This document shows, piece after piece, positions 26,921 through 36,270 of a stretch of 64,000 nt of DNA. Source of the stretch: Prochlorococcus marinus CUG1416. Its GTDB lineage: Bacteria > Cyanobacteriota > Cyanobacteriia > PCC-6307 > Cyanobiaceae. Every line of letters starts with the position of its first letter. The stretch's first letter is position 1. The notes beneath the pieces were generated by a model. That model searched no databases. It was given only the letters and a program-made list of their open reading frames with translations, and was not told where the DNA came from. The translations under genes were made by a program, and so were the position numbers. The stretch lies in contig NZ_JAAORM010000002.1 in assembly GCF_017695965.1 (NCBI RefSeq), positions 372,001 through 436,000 of the forward strand, in the 5' to 3' direction.

Positions 26921-27565
26921 TTAGGATTCCTTCCATTTTGTAATAATCTCCCAGCTCTTAAGTCTTTGAAAAATCCAGAAATGACCTTCGGAATTTAAAT
27001 GAATGCCATCATAGCTAATCCAATTTTTACTCCTTTTATCACAGTACATTTCTCTAAAAGTAGGAAGAAACGGGACATTCTGATTGAGGCATACTTCCTC
27101 CATTCTCCTTTCATAAGAATTACAAAAATCATTTGAGTACCATAGACATCCTGCGAACGGCATTTTGCTTTCGTCAACAGGTGTCAGACCAATTACAAAG
27201 ACATTTGTTTGAGATTTCATTTCATTAATTAGTCTCTCAAATCCATATTCAAATCCATCTATATCTAATTGATGTCTTCCGTTTTTCTGACCAATTGCTG
27301 CAGTGTCGTTAAGACCAACATTTAGCAGGATTGCTTTAGGTTTATTCCTTCTCGTTTCACCTCTAGAGGACCACTCTTTTTCCCATCTAGATGAAACTTT
27401 TTCTATGCCATCTCCTCTAACGCCAAGTTGATAAATAACTGGCCCATTGTTGTTATTGCACCAATCTTTTCGTAGCCTCTCGCACCATCCACCACCTTCA
27501 TTATCTCCCCATCCATAAACTGAGCTATCTCCAATTACAACTAGCTGTTTTGGTAAACTAATCAC
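26921..27565 (-). CDS. SGNH/GDSL-family hydrolase
   Basis: 214 aa. Catalytic block I VIGDSSVYGWGD (Ser in GDS, about residue 13), block III GLNDT, and block V DGIHLNSEGH with the catalytic Asp/His (about residues 190-193). A soluble esterase/lipase-like enzyme without a signal peptide. Substrate unknown. It is downstream of the phosphonate transporter operon on the same strand (49 bp gap), which may be coincidental. Confidence 0.88.
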   Translation of the reverse strand: MISLPKQLVVIGDSSVYGWGDNEGGGWCERLRKDWCNNNNGPVIYQLGVRGDGIEKVSSRWEKEWSSRGETRRNKPKAILLNVGLNDTAAIGQKNGRHQLDIDGFEYGFERLINEMKSQTNVFVIGLTPVDESKMPFAGCLWYSNDFCNSYERRMEEVCLNQNVPFLPTFREMYCDKRSKNWISYDGIHLNSEGHFWIFQRLKSWEIITKWKES

Positions 27566-27614
27566 TATAACCGGAAAAAAATAATTACTTGATTAAACAA
27601 AATATTCTTACAAA

Positions 27615-29120
27615 TCAAGTTAAACTATTTTTGATTTTACCATTAATTAATTCGCCTAATATTGCGATGGAGCTATAAGCCATCAAAACTATAGTAACTT
27701 CTTGCCATGCGAAGGAACTAATTGATTCTTGCAATTGCCAACCAAGACCAACACTTCCAATAACTCCAACAATTGCAGTTTCTCTAATAATTATGTCAGA
27801 TCTATAAGCGCAATATGCTAAATAACTTTTTGCTTGTTGAGAAAATAAACCTAAAAGCCAACTAGTCTTTTTTGAGATTCCTAAAGATTTCATTGCGATA
27901 TAATTTCTCTTGTCTTGGCTATCTAGGTTTGTAAAAAGTAATTTGCTTGTAATGCCAGCGTTATGAAGACCTAGTGTTAAAGCTGCTAAAGATAAAGAAG
28001 GATTATTAAAAGTTAATAGAGTTAGAAGTATTACAGGTGTAGGTATTAAACGAAATAAAAATGCAAAAATTTTTATAAGAACTTTAGAAGTATTGTTGTT
28101 AAAAAATCCTATTACTAATGGAGGTAAACTAATTGCAATTCCTGTCGATAAAAGACTCAAAATTATTGTTTCCAATATAAGTTTTAATAAATCAAATAAT
28201 CCTAAATATGAGCTTGATTTAAATAGAGCACTAACAGAATTAAAATTTTCAAAATTATTATTAAAAACAAAATAAAGAAAATATGAAAAAGAAAGTAAGA
28301 TTGTTATAAAAAAAACTGCAATAAAAAAGATAGATAGGATTTTATTTGTATGGTTAAATTTTATTTTTTTAAATATTAATCCAGAAAGAATTATCAAAAT
28401 TGCTAAGGACCATAAATAAGTCCATAACTCTCTAAAATTCAAAGTTTGGAAAGATAAAAAAATACTAGTGCCTATTCCTCCAATCCCAAAAAGTCCTAAA
28501 ATCACCGTACTTCTTATTGAACATTCTAATCGATATAAACCAAAGTTTCTAAATGTATTTATTACTGGATTCCATATTAAAGTTAATAAAGAAGAAAATT
28601 TAGGCGCATTTATTTGGTTGATAGATTCCAAACTTTTGTCGTCAATAGTTTCTAATTGTTCAGCAAAGACTTTTGAATTTACAGCAATATAAGGAATACA
28701 TATAGCTATTATTCCTATTGAAAAATTTATGCCATATATTTGCATTAATATTATTCCCCAAACTACTTCATGAATTGATCTAATTATTGTTAGAAAAAAC
28801 CTTATTATGCTGAAGAAAAAATTTGGAATATTAAAGATTTTATAAAAAATATTTGAGGATAATATTCCAAAAATTGCTCCAAAAATAATACTTACTAACC
28901 AACTAGAAAAACCAATTAAGATAGTTTCATTTAATCGATTAATTACTGTAATAATAATTTCATTATCGATCTTGGGATTAAATGCAGAAATTAAGAATTC
29001 TTGGAATAAATTAAATCCTCCAAAATGTACGTGGGTTATTAATTGATACCCTAGAGGTATGAAAACCAAAATTGGAAGAAAAGATAATGAGATATAGTTT
29101 AATTTTAATTTATTCAACAA
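27615..29120 (-). CDS. phnE: Phosphonate-type ABC permease, two fused PhnE modules
   Basis: 501 aa, about twice a single PhnE (roughly 250-280). The N-terminal half (about 1-245) carries one binding-protein-dependent permease domain with the segment LGLFGIGGIGTSI. The C-terminal half (about 285-500) has a second with RETAIVGVIGSVGLGW, and each has the EAA-type cytoplasmic loop. So the membrane dimer is encoded as one chain. Inner membrane, working with PhnC and PhnD just upstream (1 bp and -4 bp spacing). Substrate likely phosphite or phosphonate. Confidence 0.9.
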   Translation of the reverse strand: MLNKLKLNYISLSFLPILVFIPLGYQLITHVHFGGFNLFQEFLISAFNPKIDNEIIITVINRLNETILIGFSSWLVSIIFGAIFGILSSNIFYKIFNIPNFFFSIIRFFLTIIRSIHEVVWGIILMQIYGINFSIGIIAICIPYIAVNSKVFAEQLETIDDKSLESINQINAPKFSSLLTLIWNPVINTFRNFGLYRLECSIRSTVILGLFGIGGIGTSIFLSFQTLNFRELWTYLWSLAILIILSGLIFKKIKFNHTNKILSIFFIAVFFITILLSFSYFLYFVFNNNFENFNSVSALFKSSSYLGLFDLLKLILETIILSLLSTGIAISLPPLVIGFFNNNTSKVLIKIFAFLFRLIPTPVILLTLLTFNNPSLSLAALTLGLHNAGITSKLLFTNLDSQDKRNYIAMKSLGISKKTSWLLGLFSQQAKSYLAYCAYRSDIIIRETAIVGVIGSVGLGWQLQESISSFAWQEVTIVLMAYSSIAILGELINGKIKNSLT

Positions 29121-29121
29121 A

Positions 29122-29859
29122 TTAATATATTTTGTCTAAATGAAGCTTCTTTAAGTTAGTTCTTTTAATATTGAAAAGAATTTTACCATCCCTTATTCCA
29201 ATAACTTTATCAAAATCGTTCAGTAAATCTAATCTATGTAATGCAACTAATGTTGTCTTTGGAGATTTTAAATTGTTTTTATCAATATTTTCTAGCAGTA
29301 GGTTTTTAATTCTTGTTATCAATTTGGGATCTAAATTATTAAAAGGCTCATCTGCAAATAATATATTTGATCTTTGAATTAATGATCTAGCTATAGCTAC
29401 CCTTTGTTTTTGCCCCCCAGATAGTTTTCTGATTTTCTTGTCGAAAATAGAGTTATGAAGTCTACATAATTGCATATATTTATGAGCCTTCTTAAAAGAA
29501 GTTATATTTAGCAAATTTTTAAAAGCAAAAAAAAGATTTTTTTCCGCTAGGAGTCCACAATTAACATTTTGTTCTGCTGAGAGATCTTCTATTAATCTTA
29601 AATCTTGCCAAATAGTTGTTATCTTGCATTTTTGCTTTCTATCTAATTCCTCGAAACTTTTATTGAATAATTTAACCTCACCTTGAGTTGGCTTGATAGT
29701 GCCATTAAGCACTGATATAAGAGTAGTTTTTCCTGAACCGCTTTTACCTAAAAGTGCAATTTTCTCCCCTGAATTGATTTTTAAATTTACTTTATTTAGA
29801 ATCAGATTTTTTTCGTATTTATAAGATATATTTTTTAATTCTAAGAGAGTATTATTCAT
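29122..29859 (-). CDS. phnC: Phosphonate-type ABC transporter ATPase
   Basis: 245 aa. Walker A LLGKSGSGKTT, Q-loop TIWQDLRLIEDLSAEQNV, signature KLSGGQKQRVAIA, Walker B ILFADEPFNNLDP, switch His LVALHRLDLL. The IWQDLRL and LSAEQNV segments correspond to the phosphonate-type PhnC group. It energises the fused PhnE. Its ATG overlaps the phnD stop (ATGA) and it is 1 bp from phnE, so the three are one operon. Confidence 0.9.
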   Translation of the reverse strand: MNNTLLELKNISYKYEKNLILNKVNLKINSGEKIALLGKSGSGKTTLISVLNGTIKPTQGEVKLFNKSFEELDRKQKCKITTIWQDLRLIEDLSAEQNVNCGLLAEKNLFFAFKNLLNITSFKKAHKYMQLCRLHNSIFDKKIRKLSGGQKQRVAIARSLIQRSNILFADEPFNNLDPKLITRIKNLLLENIDKNNLKSPKTTLVALHRLDLLNDFDKVIGIRDGKILFNIKRTNLKKLHLDKIY

Positions 29860-30749
29860 CTAATTTTATTTAATTTCCTCCCGATTTCCTCTATATTTTT
29901 ATACTGTTTTGCTTCTGCCTTAATAAATCTTTTTGCATTGAACATATCTAATATCTTTTTATGTGATTTTTGATTTATATCTAAATTTAGAATTACTGAT
30001 TTAAGTTTTTTTGTAAACCCTTCCCCGAATCTATTTTCAAGATCCCCTTGAGCCACCCAATGATAGTCAACATATTCTGGGGTAATCCAAAATAATTCTA
30101 AATTACTTGTTCTTTTAGGATTGTTTTTAAGATTGTTTTCCCAAACTTGTTTATTTAAAGCTCCAGCATCAAATGCCCCACTATTAACTAAAGCTATTGT
30201 GGCATCATGACTTCCACTAAACCCTGCTTTTTTACCTTTAAAGTGTTTGATTTCTAACCCTGCTTGATTTAAGAAATATTCTGGCATTAATCTTCCAGAA
30301 GTTGAGTTTTCAGAGCCAAAAGTAAATCTTAAATTCTTGAGTTTTTTAAGTCCTTTAATGTTTGAAATTGAGTTAAGTTCTAAATTTTTGTTTACTATAA
30401 AAATACTTTTAAATTCCTTATCGATATCTCTTTGAGCTATGACAATTGAATTAGGAGTTTGTAATCTTGCTTGAACTCCTGATAAACCGCCAAACCAAAC
30501 TAAATCTAAATCTTTAGTTCTAAATCCAGTGACTGCCGCAACATAATTAATAACAGGAATGTATTTAACTTCTACATCGAGTTGTTTGGATAATTCTTTT
30601 GAAAATAAAATAAATCTTTTGTCCAAAACATCTTGGTTTTGATCAGGTATTGCCCCAACTTTTAAAACTTTGGGATTTGAAAATACGGGTGATGAAAAAA
30701 TAGAAAATAATAAAGATGAACTTAGTAGTAAATTTTTTAAATTAAACAT
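29856..30749 (-). CDS. phnD: Phosphonate/phosphite-type periplasmic binding protein
   Basis: 297 aa from the ATG at 30749 (MFNLKNLL). An upstream TTG at 30767 overlaps aspC but gives a less signal-like N-terminus. A Sec signal peptide (LLSSSLLFSIFSSPVFS) is followed by a PhnD-like fold: KVGAIPDQNQ, the DLVWFGGLSG binding loop, RFTFGSENSTSGRLMP and FSGSHDATIALV, which line the oxyanion site. Related Prochlorococcus PhnD1/PtxB proteins bind phosphite or methylphosphonate. The exact ligand here is inferred. First gene of phnDCE, immediately after aspC. Confidence 0.9.
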   Translation of the reverse strand: MFNLKNLLLSSSLLFSIFSSPVFSNPKVLKVGAIPDQNQDVLDKRFILFSKELSKQLDVEVKYIPVINYVAAVTGFRTKDLDLVWFGGLSGVQARLQTPNSIVIAQRDIDKEFKSIFIVNKNLELNSISNIKGLKKLKNLRFTFGSENSTSGRLMPEYFLNQAGLEIKHFKGKKAGFSGSHDATIALVNSGAFDAGALNKQVWENNLKNNPKRTSNLELFWITPEYVDYHWVAQGDLENRFGEGFTKKLKSVILNLDINQKSHKKILDMFNAKRFIKAEAKQYKNIEEIGRKLNKIR

Positions 30750-30763
30750 TTTATTAGTTGAAA

Positions 30764-31942
30764 TCAATAATAAGCAGAAATTGCTTCTTGGAGCCTATTT
30801 AACCCATCTTTAATTTTAACTTCTGAGGCTGCACAAGAAATTCTTATACATTCATCAACCCCAAAAGCTTTTCCAGGTACAACAACTAATCCATAATCTT
30901 GAAGAACTTTTTTGCAAAAATCAACAGAAGTAATTGAGGAGTCGGGTAATCTTGGAAATGCGTAAAATGCGCCATTAGGTTCTTGAATATAAATCCCATT
31001 TATATTTTTAAGGCCCTCATAGAGAAGACTTCTTCTTTGATCATAATGACTATTAATCGTTGAGAAAAACTCATTATTTATTTTTAAAGCCTCCAAAGCA
31101 CCTTTTTGAACAAAAGAACAAACATTACTTGTACTTTGACTTTGTAATGCAGAGGATGCTTTGATCACATCTTTGGCCCCTACTAAATAACCTATTCTCC
31201 AGCCAGTCATAGCCCATCCTTTTGCAAACCCATTTATTATGAAAATTCTCTCTTTTAAGTCATTTGCTAATGTAGATAAACTGTAGTGATTAAATTCTTT
31301 TTTTAGTATTAGTTCGTAAATCTCATCAGAAAGAATATTGAGATTTGGATTTTCTCTGGCTATTTCAGCAATTTGCAATAACTCTTCCTTTGACATTACT
31401 CTCCCAGTCGGGTTATTAGGAGAATTAATAATTAAGAATTTAGTTTTTGGGGAGATTTTAGACTTCAAATCTTTTAAATCTATTTTAAATCCATCTTCAG
31501 CAGAAGAATTTGTAAAGATTGGCTTTCCACCAGCTAACCTAACCATCTGGGGATAACTTAGCCAGTATGGAGCAGGTATTATAACTTCGTCTCCATCATT
31601 TAAAAAAACCTGGAAAAGATTATATATTGCTTGTTTAGCTCCATTTGTGACCATTACATTTTCAAATTCAATATTTAAATTGTTTTGAATTTGAAGTTTA
31701 TTCGCAATTGCTTTCCGGAGATCTAAATTCCCCGCTGCAGGTCCGTATTTTGTAAATCCATCAAATATAGCTTTACTTGTGGCTTCAATAACTTCTTTTG
31801 GGGCATTAAAATCAGGTTCCCCAGCACTTAAATTGCAAATATCTACTCCCTCTGTAGCTAATTGATTTGCTTTGGCGCTTATCTTCAGTGTAAGAGAAGG
31901 CTCAATAGAAAGTGCCCGATTAGATAAATTTACTTTAATCAT
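30764..31942 (-). CDS. aspC: Aspartate/prephenate-type aminotransferase
   Basis: 392 aa from the ATG at 31942 (MIKVNLSNRALSIEPS), which fits class I aminotransferases. An ATG six codons upstream is possible. The PLP lysine is in GFAKGWAMTGWRIGY (about residue 237). Also visible are NLSAGEPDF, TNGAKQA, NSPNNPTGRV and SDEIYE, which bind PLP and substrate. It transfers amino groups between aspartate and 2-oxoglutarate, and relatives also act on prephenate. Cytoplasmic. Its 3' end runs into phnD (about 15 bp before the preferred phnD start), so it may be cotranscribed with the transporter. Confidence 0.9.
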   Translation of the reverse strand: MIKVNLSNRALSIEPSLTLKISAKANQLATEGVDICNLSAGEPDFNAPKEVIEATSKAIFDGFTKYGPAAGNLDLRKAIANKLQIQNNLNIEFENVMVTNGAKQAIYNLFQVFLNDGDEVIIPAPYWLSYPQMVRLAGGKPIFTNSSAEDGFKIDLKDLKSKISPKTKFLIINSPNNPTGRVMSKEELLQIAEIARENPNLNILSDEIYELILKKEFNHYSLSTLANDLKERIFIINGFAKGWAMTGWRIGYLVGAKDVIKASSALQSQSTSNVCSFVQKGALEALKINNEFFSTINSHYDQRRSLLYEGLKNINGIYIQEPNGAFYAFPRLPDSSITSVDFCKKVLQDYGLVVVPGKAFGVDECIRISCAASEVKIKDGLNRLQEAISAYY

Positions 31943-32103
31943 TGATTTATAGCTTTTCAAATATGACTTTTAATAAAGACAAATGCATAAATTAAGATTA
32001 AGTAAAAGTATCACAAAATGGTTTAATTTAGTTTATTTTCTTAATTTATTTTATTTTCATGTTTTGACTTCTTAAGATAAAAAATATTTAAATTTTATTT
32101 TCG

Positions 32104-32607
32104 GTGAAAAGGTTAGTTATTGGAAGAGGAAGTGTATTTGCAGATTTATTAATAATTGGTGAAGCACCTGGAGCACAGGAAGACTTAGAGGGAAAACCTT
32201 ATGTAGGCAAATCTGGCAACTTATTAAACGAATTGTTGAAAAAAGCTAGGATTGATTACGAGCAAGATGTTTATTTTTGTAATGTAATTAAATGTCGTCC
32301 ACCAAATAATAGAAAACCTACTTCCAGAGAAATTAATATTCATAAACCTTGGTTATTACAGCAAATAAAACTTGTTGATCCGAAATTTATAGTACTTACT
32401 GGTTCGACTGCTATGAGAGCAATTTTAGAAGTAAAAGATCCCATAAGTAATTTAAGAGGTCAATGGATTAAAAAAGATGGGAGAGAAATTATGGTGATTT
32501 TTCATCCATCTTATTTAATGAGATTTCCTTCAAAAGAAATCAATAAACCTTATCATCTGACTTTAAAAGACCTAGAGAATGTGAGTAGTAAACTATATGC
32601 CTTATAA
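32104..32607 (+). CDS. Family 4 uracil-DNA glycosylase lacking most Fe-S cysteines
   Basis: 167 aa. The catalytic motif GEAPGAQEDLEGKPYVGKSG (motif 1) and the motif FHPSYLMR are intact, so base excision of uracil is plausible. Typical family 4 enzymes have an N-terminal CxxC-containing segment and two later cysteines that hold a 4Fe-4S cluster. Here the GTG start at 32104 follows an in-frame stop at 32089, so the N-terminal pair is absent. The fourth cysteine is His (EINIHKPWL), and only the one in VIKCRPP remains. It is 34 bp upstream of ispG. Confidence 0.88.
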   Translation: MKRLVIGRGSVFADLLIIGEAPGAQEDLEGKPYVGKSGNLLNELLKKARIDYEQDVYFCNVIKCRPPNNRKPTSREINIHKPWLLQQIKLVDPKFIVLTGSTAMRAILEVKDPISNLRGQWIKKDGREIMVIFHPSYLMRFPSKEINKPYHLTLKDLENVSSKLYAL

Positions 32608-32641
32608 TTTATTCAATCCTTTTTGAATATCAAGAATTTTA

Positions 32642-33859
32642 ATGTCATTAACTCAATCAAAAGAGGTTAATAGTCTCTCCAAAAGATATTCAACTCATAT
32701 TGAGAGGAGGATAACTAGAACAGTAATGGTTGGTGATATAGCTATTGGAAGTGATTATCCAGTAAGAGTTCAATCCATGATAAATGAAGATACTATGGAT
32801 GTCGAAAATGCTTACTTGGCTATCAAAAGACTTCATGATGTGGGTTGTGAAATAGTAAGATTAACCGTTCCTTCTTTAGCACATGCAAAAGCAGTAGGAG
32901 ATATAAAAGCAAAATTATTAGAAAATAATATCAACACTCCCTTGGTAGCTGATGTTCACCATAATGGTATGAAAATTGCAATGGAGGTTGCAAAACATGT
33001 TGATAAAGTGAGAATTAATCCTGGACTGTTTGTATTCGAAAAATCAGAACCTACAAGAACTGAATATACAGATGAGGAATTTGAAACTATTAAACAAACA
33101 ATACTTAAAAGATTTACCCCTTTGGTGGAAGTTTTAAAGGCTGAAAATAAAGCTCTAAGGATTGGAGTTAATCATGGGTCTCTATCTGAGAGAATGCTTT
33201 TTACTTATGGAGATACTCCATTGGGAATGACAGAATCTGCGATGGAGTTTGTCAAAATTTGTGATGAGCTTGATTTTCATAACATAATTATTTCTATGAA
33301 AGCTTCCAGGGCCCCGGTCATGATGGCAGCTTACAGAATGATCGCAGATAGGCTTGACTCAGAAGGATATAACTATCCCTTACATTTAGGAGTAACTGAA
33401 GCTGGAGATGGTGATTATGGAAGGATTAAAAGTACTGCTGGAATTGGAACGCTTTTAGCAGAGGGATTAGGAGATACCATCAGGGTTTCTTTAACAGAAG
33501 CCCCAGAGAAGGAAATACCAGTTTGCTATTCAATTTTGCAATCTTTAGGATTAAGAAAAACAATGGTTGAATACATCAGTTGCCCTAGTTGTGGAAGAAC
33601 ACTTTTCAATCTAGAAGAAGTTGTAGACAAAGTTAGGAATGCCACTTCACATTTGACGGGTCTAGATATAGCAATAATGGGATGTATTGTTAATGGTCCT
33701 GGAGAAATGGCAGACGCTGATTATGGTTATGTTGGTAAAGGCAAAGGAACTATTGCTTTATATAGAAGGAAAGAAGAGATAAAAAGAGTACCTGAAGATG
33801 AGGGGGTTAATGCTTTAATCCAACTTATTAAGGATGATGGGAAGTGGATTGATCCTTAA
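32642..33859 (+). CDS. ispG: 4-hydroxy-3-methylbut-2-enyl diphosphate synthase
   Basis: 405 aa Fe-S enzyme of the MEP isoprenoid pathway (gcpE), converting MEcPP to HMBPP. Family landmarks: [20 protein letters not shown] near the N-terminus, VADVHHN, RINPG, and the C-terminal cluster cysteines in [10 protein letters not shown] and [10 protein letters not shown]. Length agrees with cyanobacterial IspG. Cytoplasmic, ferredoxin-linked. ATG start. It follows the UDG gene by 34 bp. Confidence 0.97.
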   Translation: MSLTQSKEVNSLSKRYSTHIERRITRTVMVGDIAIGSDYPVRVQSMINEDTMDVENAYLAIKRLHDVGCEIVRLTVPSLAHAKAVGDIKAKLLENNINTPLVADVHHNGMKIAMEVAKHVDKVRINPGLFVFEKSEPTRTEYTDEEFETIKQTILKRFTPLVEVLKAENKALRIGVNHGSLSERMLFTYGDTPLGMTESAMEFVKICDELDFHNIIISMKASRAPVMMAAYRMIADRLDSEGYNYPLHLGVTEAGDGDYGRIKSTAGIGTLLAEGLGDTIRVSLTEAPEKEIPVCYSILQSLGLRKTMVEYISCPSCGRTLFNLEEVVDKVRNATSHLTGLDIAIMGCIVNGPGEMADADYGYVGKGKGTIALYRRKEEIKRVPEDEGVNALIQLIKDDGKWIDP

Positions 33860-33921
33860 GGATTTGTCAAATTTCTGAAATTATAAAAAAATTCTTTTTA
33901 TAATAAAAAATATCGAATTCT

Positions 33922-35256
33922 TTGAAGATAAGAAAATTGCTTAAAAAAAAATTCATAATTTTGTTCGCGACAACCTTCTCTGGGATATTTTTAAATAATT
34001 TTGCAGAAGCAACAGTTTTAAATAATAGTTATAAAGAAGTAATTGATCATGTTTGGCAAATTGTATATAGAGATTTTCTTGATACAAGCGGTAAATTTCA
34101 AAAGTCTAATTGGATTAATCTAAGAAAAGAAGTTTTATCAAAAACATATTCAGACAGCAATGAAGCATATGATTCGATTAGAGATATGCTCTCTAAGTTA
34201 GATGATTCTTATACAAGATTTTTAGAACCTAAGGAATTTAATCAAATGAGAATTGATACCTCTGGTGAATTAACTGGAGTTGGTATCCAAATAGTTAAAG
34301 ATAAAGAATCTGATGATTTAATAATTATTTCTCCCATAGAGGACACCCCTGCATTTGATGCTGGAATTAAAGCTAAAGATAAAATATTATCTATAGATGA
34401 TATTTCTACTGAAGGCATGAATATAGAGGAGGCCGTGAAATTAATAAGAGGAAAAAGAGGTACTAAAGTAAAGCTTGAAATTCTTAGAGGTTCTAAATCT
34501 TTTTTTAAGATTTTATCAAGAGAAAAGATTGAGATAAAATCTGTATCAAGTAAAGTCAATCAATCCAAAAATGGTTTATTAATTGGCTATGTGAGAATTA
34601 AACAATTTAATGCAAATGCATCAAAAGAGACTAGAGATGCTATTAAAGATTTAGAAACAAGAAAAGTTGCAGGATATGTTCTTGACTTGAGAAGTAATCC
34701 AGGAGGTTTATTAGAATCAAGCATTGATATCTCAAGGCACTTCATTAACAATGGAGTAATAGTAATTACACTCAGTAAAGATGGCTTAAAAGAAACAAAA
34801 AGAGGAAACGGTCAAGCTCTAACAAAAAAGCCCTTAGTGGTCTTAGTTAATGAGGGTTCTGCTAGTGCTAGCGAAATAGTTTCTGGGGCAATAAAAGATA
34901 ACAAAAGAGGAAAATTAGTTGGGAAGAAAACATTTGGTAAAGGTCTAGTTCAATCTATGAGGACATTAGTTGATGGTTCAGGGTTAACTGTCACAGTCGC
35001 TAAGTATTTAACTCCGAACGGCACTGACATAAACAAATCTGGAATTATTCCTGACATAGAAGTAAAAATGAATATCAACCCTATTCTTCAAAGAGAGATT
35101 GGAACTAGAAAAGATAAACAATATAGAGCTGGTGAAAAAGAGCTGATAAATATAATTAATAGAAATAATCAGATAAGTGAATTCAAGCCTAGCACTACAA
35201 ACCTTGATGCATTCCTAAAAATTAATAAGGAAGATAAAGTATTTTCTTTAAATTAA
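33922..35256 (+). CDS. C-terminal processing peptidase (S41, CtpA-like)
   Basis: 444 aa. A Sec signal peptide (IILFATTFSGIFLNNFAEA) from a TTG start at 33922 is followed by a PDZ domain (about 110-195, GVGIQIVKDKES). The peptidase core has the Ser/Lys dyad in NEGSASASEIVSG and GKKTFGKGLVQS. CtpA of cyanobacteria trims the D1 C-terminus in the lumen. Prochlorococcus and other cyanobacteria have several Ctp paralogs, and which one this is cannot be read from the sequence. Overlaps the end of convergent nadA by 4 bp. Confidence 0.9.
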   Translation: MKIRKLLKKKFIILFATTFSGIFLNNFAEATVLNNSYKEVIDHVWQIVYRDFLDTSGKFQKSNWINLRKEVLSKTYSDSNEAYDSIRDMLSKLDDSYTRFLEPKEFNQMRIDTSGELTGVGIQIVKDKESDDLIIISPIEDTPAFDAGIKAKDKILSIDDISTEGMNIEEAVKLIRGKRGTKVKLEILRGSKSFFKILSREKIEIKSVSSKVNQSKNGLLIGYVRIKQFNANASKETRDAIKDLETRKVAGYVLDLRSNPGGLLESSIDISRHFINNGVIVITLSKDGLKETKRGNGQALTKKPLVVLVNEGSASASEIVSGAIKDNKRGKLVGKKTFGKGLVQSMRTLVDGSGLTVTVAKYLTPNGTDINKSGIIPDIEVKMNINPILQREIGTRKDKQYRAGEKELINIINRNNQISEFKPSTTNLDAFLKINKEDKVFSLN

Positions 35257-36167
35257 TTACTCATATCTAGCATTCTCTTTATTGGCACATAGGCTCTTCT
35301 TATTATTTCTGGGTCAAGTTCGATAGACGGGGAATTGTTTTTCAAACAATCTAGAATTTTTTCTAAAGTATTTAATTTCATATATGGACACTCGTTACAT
35401 TTACAACCTTCTATATCTGGAACTTCAATGAAGATTTTATTAGGTTCTTTCTTCTTCATTTGATGGATTATTCCAGGTTCAGTTAATACCATGTATGTTT
35501 TAGATGGATCTTTACTTACGAAATCAAGCAGTTTACTTGTTGATCCAATAAAGTCTGATAGAGTTAGTAAATTTTGACTACATTCAGGATGAGCAATGAC
35601 TTTTGATCCTGGATTCTGATATTTTAATTTTAGAAGTGCTTCTTCACTAAATGATTCATGAACAATACAGCTGCCAGGCCATAATTTAAGATCTCTTCCT
35701 GAATTTTTCTGTACCCATCTCCCAAGGTTCTTATCTGGCGCAAATATTATCTTTTTATCTTCAGGTATCTTTTTAACTAATGAGACTGCATTACTGCTTG
35801 TACAAATCAGATCACTTTGCGCTTTTACTTCTGCAGTACAATTTATATAACTTACGACATAGTGATCTGGATTTTCTTCCCTAAATTTTTGAAATTTATC
35901 TGAGGGACAATCGTCTGCTAATGAGCATCCTGCGTCAATATCTGGTAATAGGACTGTTTTATTTGGGCTAAGTATTTTTGCAGTTTCGGCCATAAAGTGG
36001 ACACCGCAAAAAATTATTATATCTGCATCATTATTTGCAGCTTTCCTAGATAGATCTAATGAATCGCCAATAAAATCTGCAATTTCTTGAATCTCTGGAG
36101 ATTGATAATAGTGCGCAAGAATAATGGCATTAGCTTTTTTGCAACGCTCCTTTATTTCAGAAATCAA
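35253..36167 (-). CDS. nadA: Quinolinate synthase
   Basis: 304 aa Fe-S enzyme that condenses iminoaspartate with DHAP in NAD synthesis. Landmarks: AHYYQSPEIQEIADFIGDS, FCGVHFMAETAKIL, and the three cluster cysteines, in YINCTAEVKA, HPECSQNL and the C-terminal CKCNECPYMKLNT. Cytoplasmic. ATG start at 36167, and the upstream region is shared with the divergent metallophosphatase. nadB is not in this window. Confidence 0.95.
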   Translation of the reverse strand: MISEIKERCKKANAIILAHYYQSPEIQEIADFIGDSLDLSRKAANNDADIIIFCGVHFMAETAKILSPNKTVLLPDIDAGCSLADDCPSDKFQKFREENPDHYVVSYINCTAEVKAQSDLICTSSNAVSLVKKIPEDKKIIFAPDKNLGRWVQKNSGRDLKLWPGSCIVHESFSEEALLKLKYQNPGSKVIAHPECSQNLLTLSDFIGSTSKLLDFVSKDPSKTYMVLTEPGIIHQMKKKEPNKIFIEVPDIEGCKCNECPYMKLNTLEKILDCLKNNSPSIELDPEIIRRAYVPIKRMLDMSN

Positions 36168-36270
36168 ATTCTCTTCAGTTTGAAAGGATTTCTGTTTTGC
36201 AGTAGAAGTTATACTGGTCAGGATTTAGAATATCTCTAAATAGATTATATGCCTTTAAACAGAAAAAATT

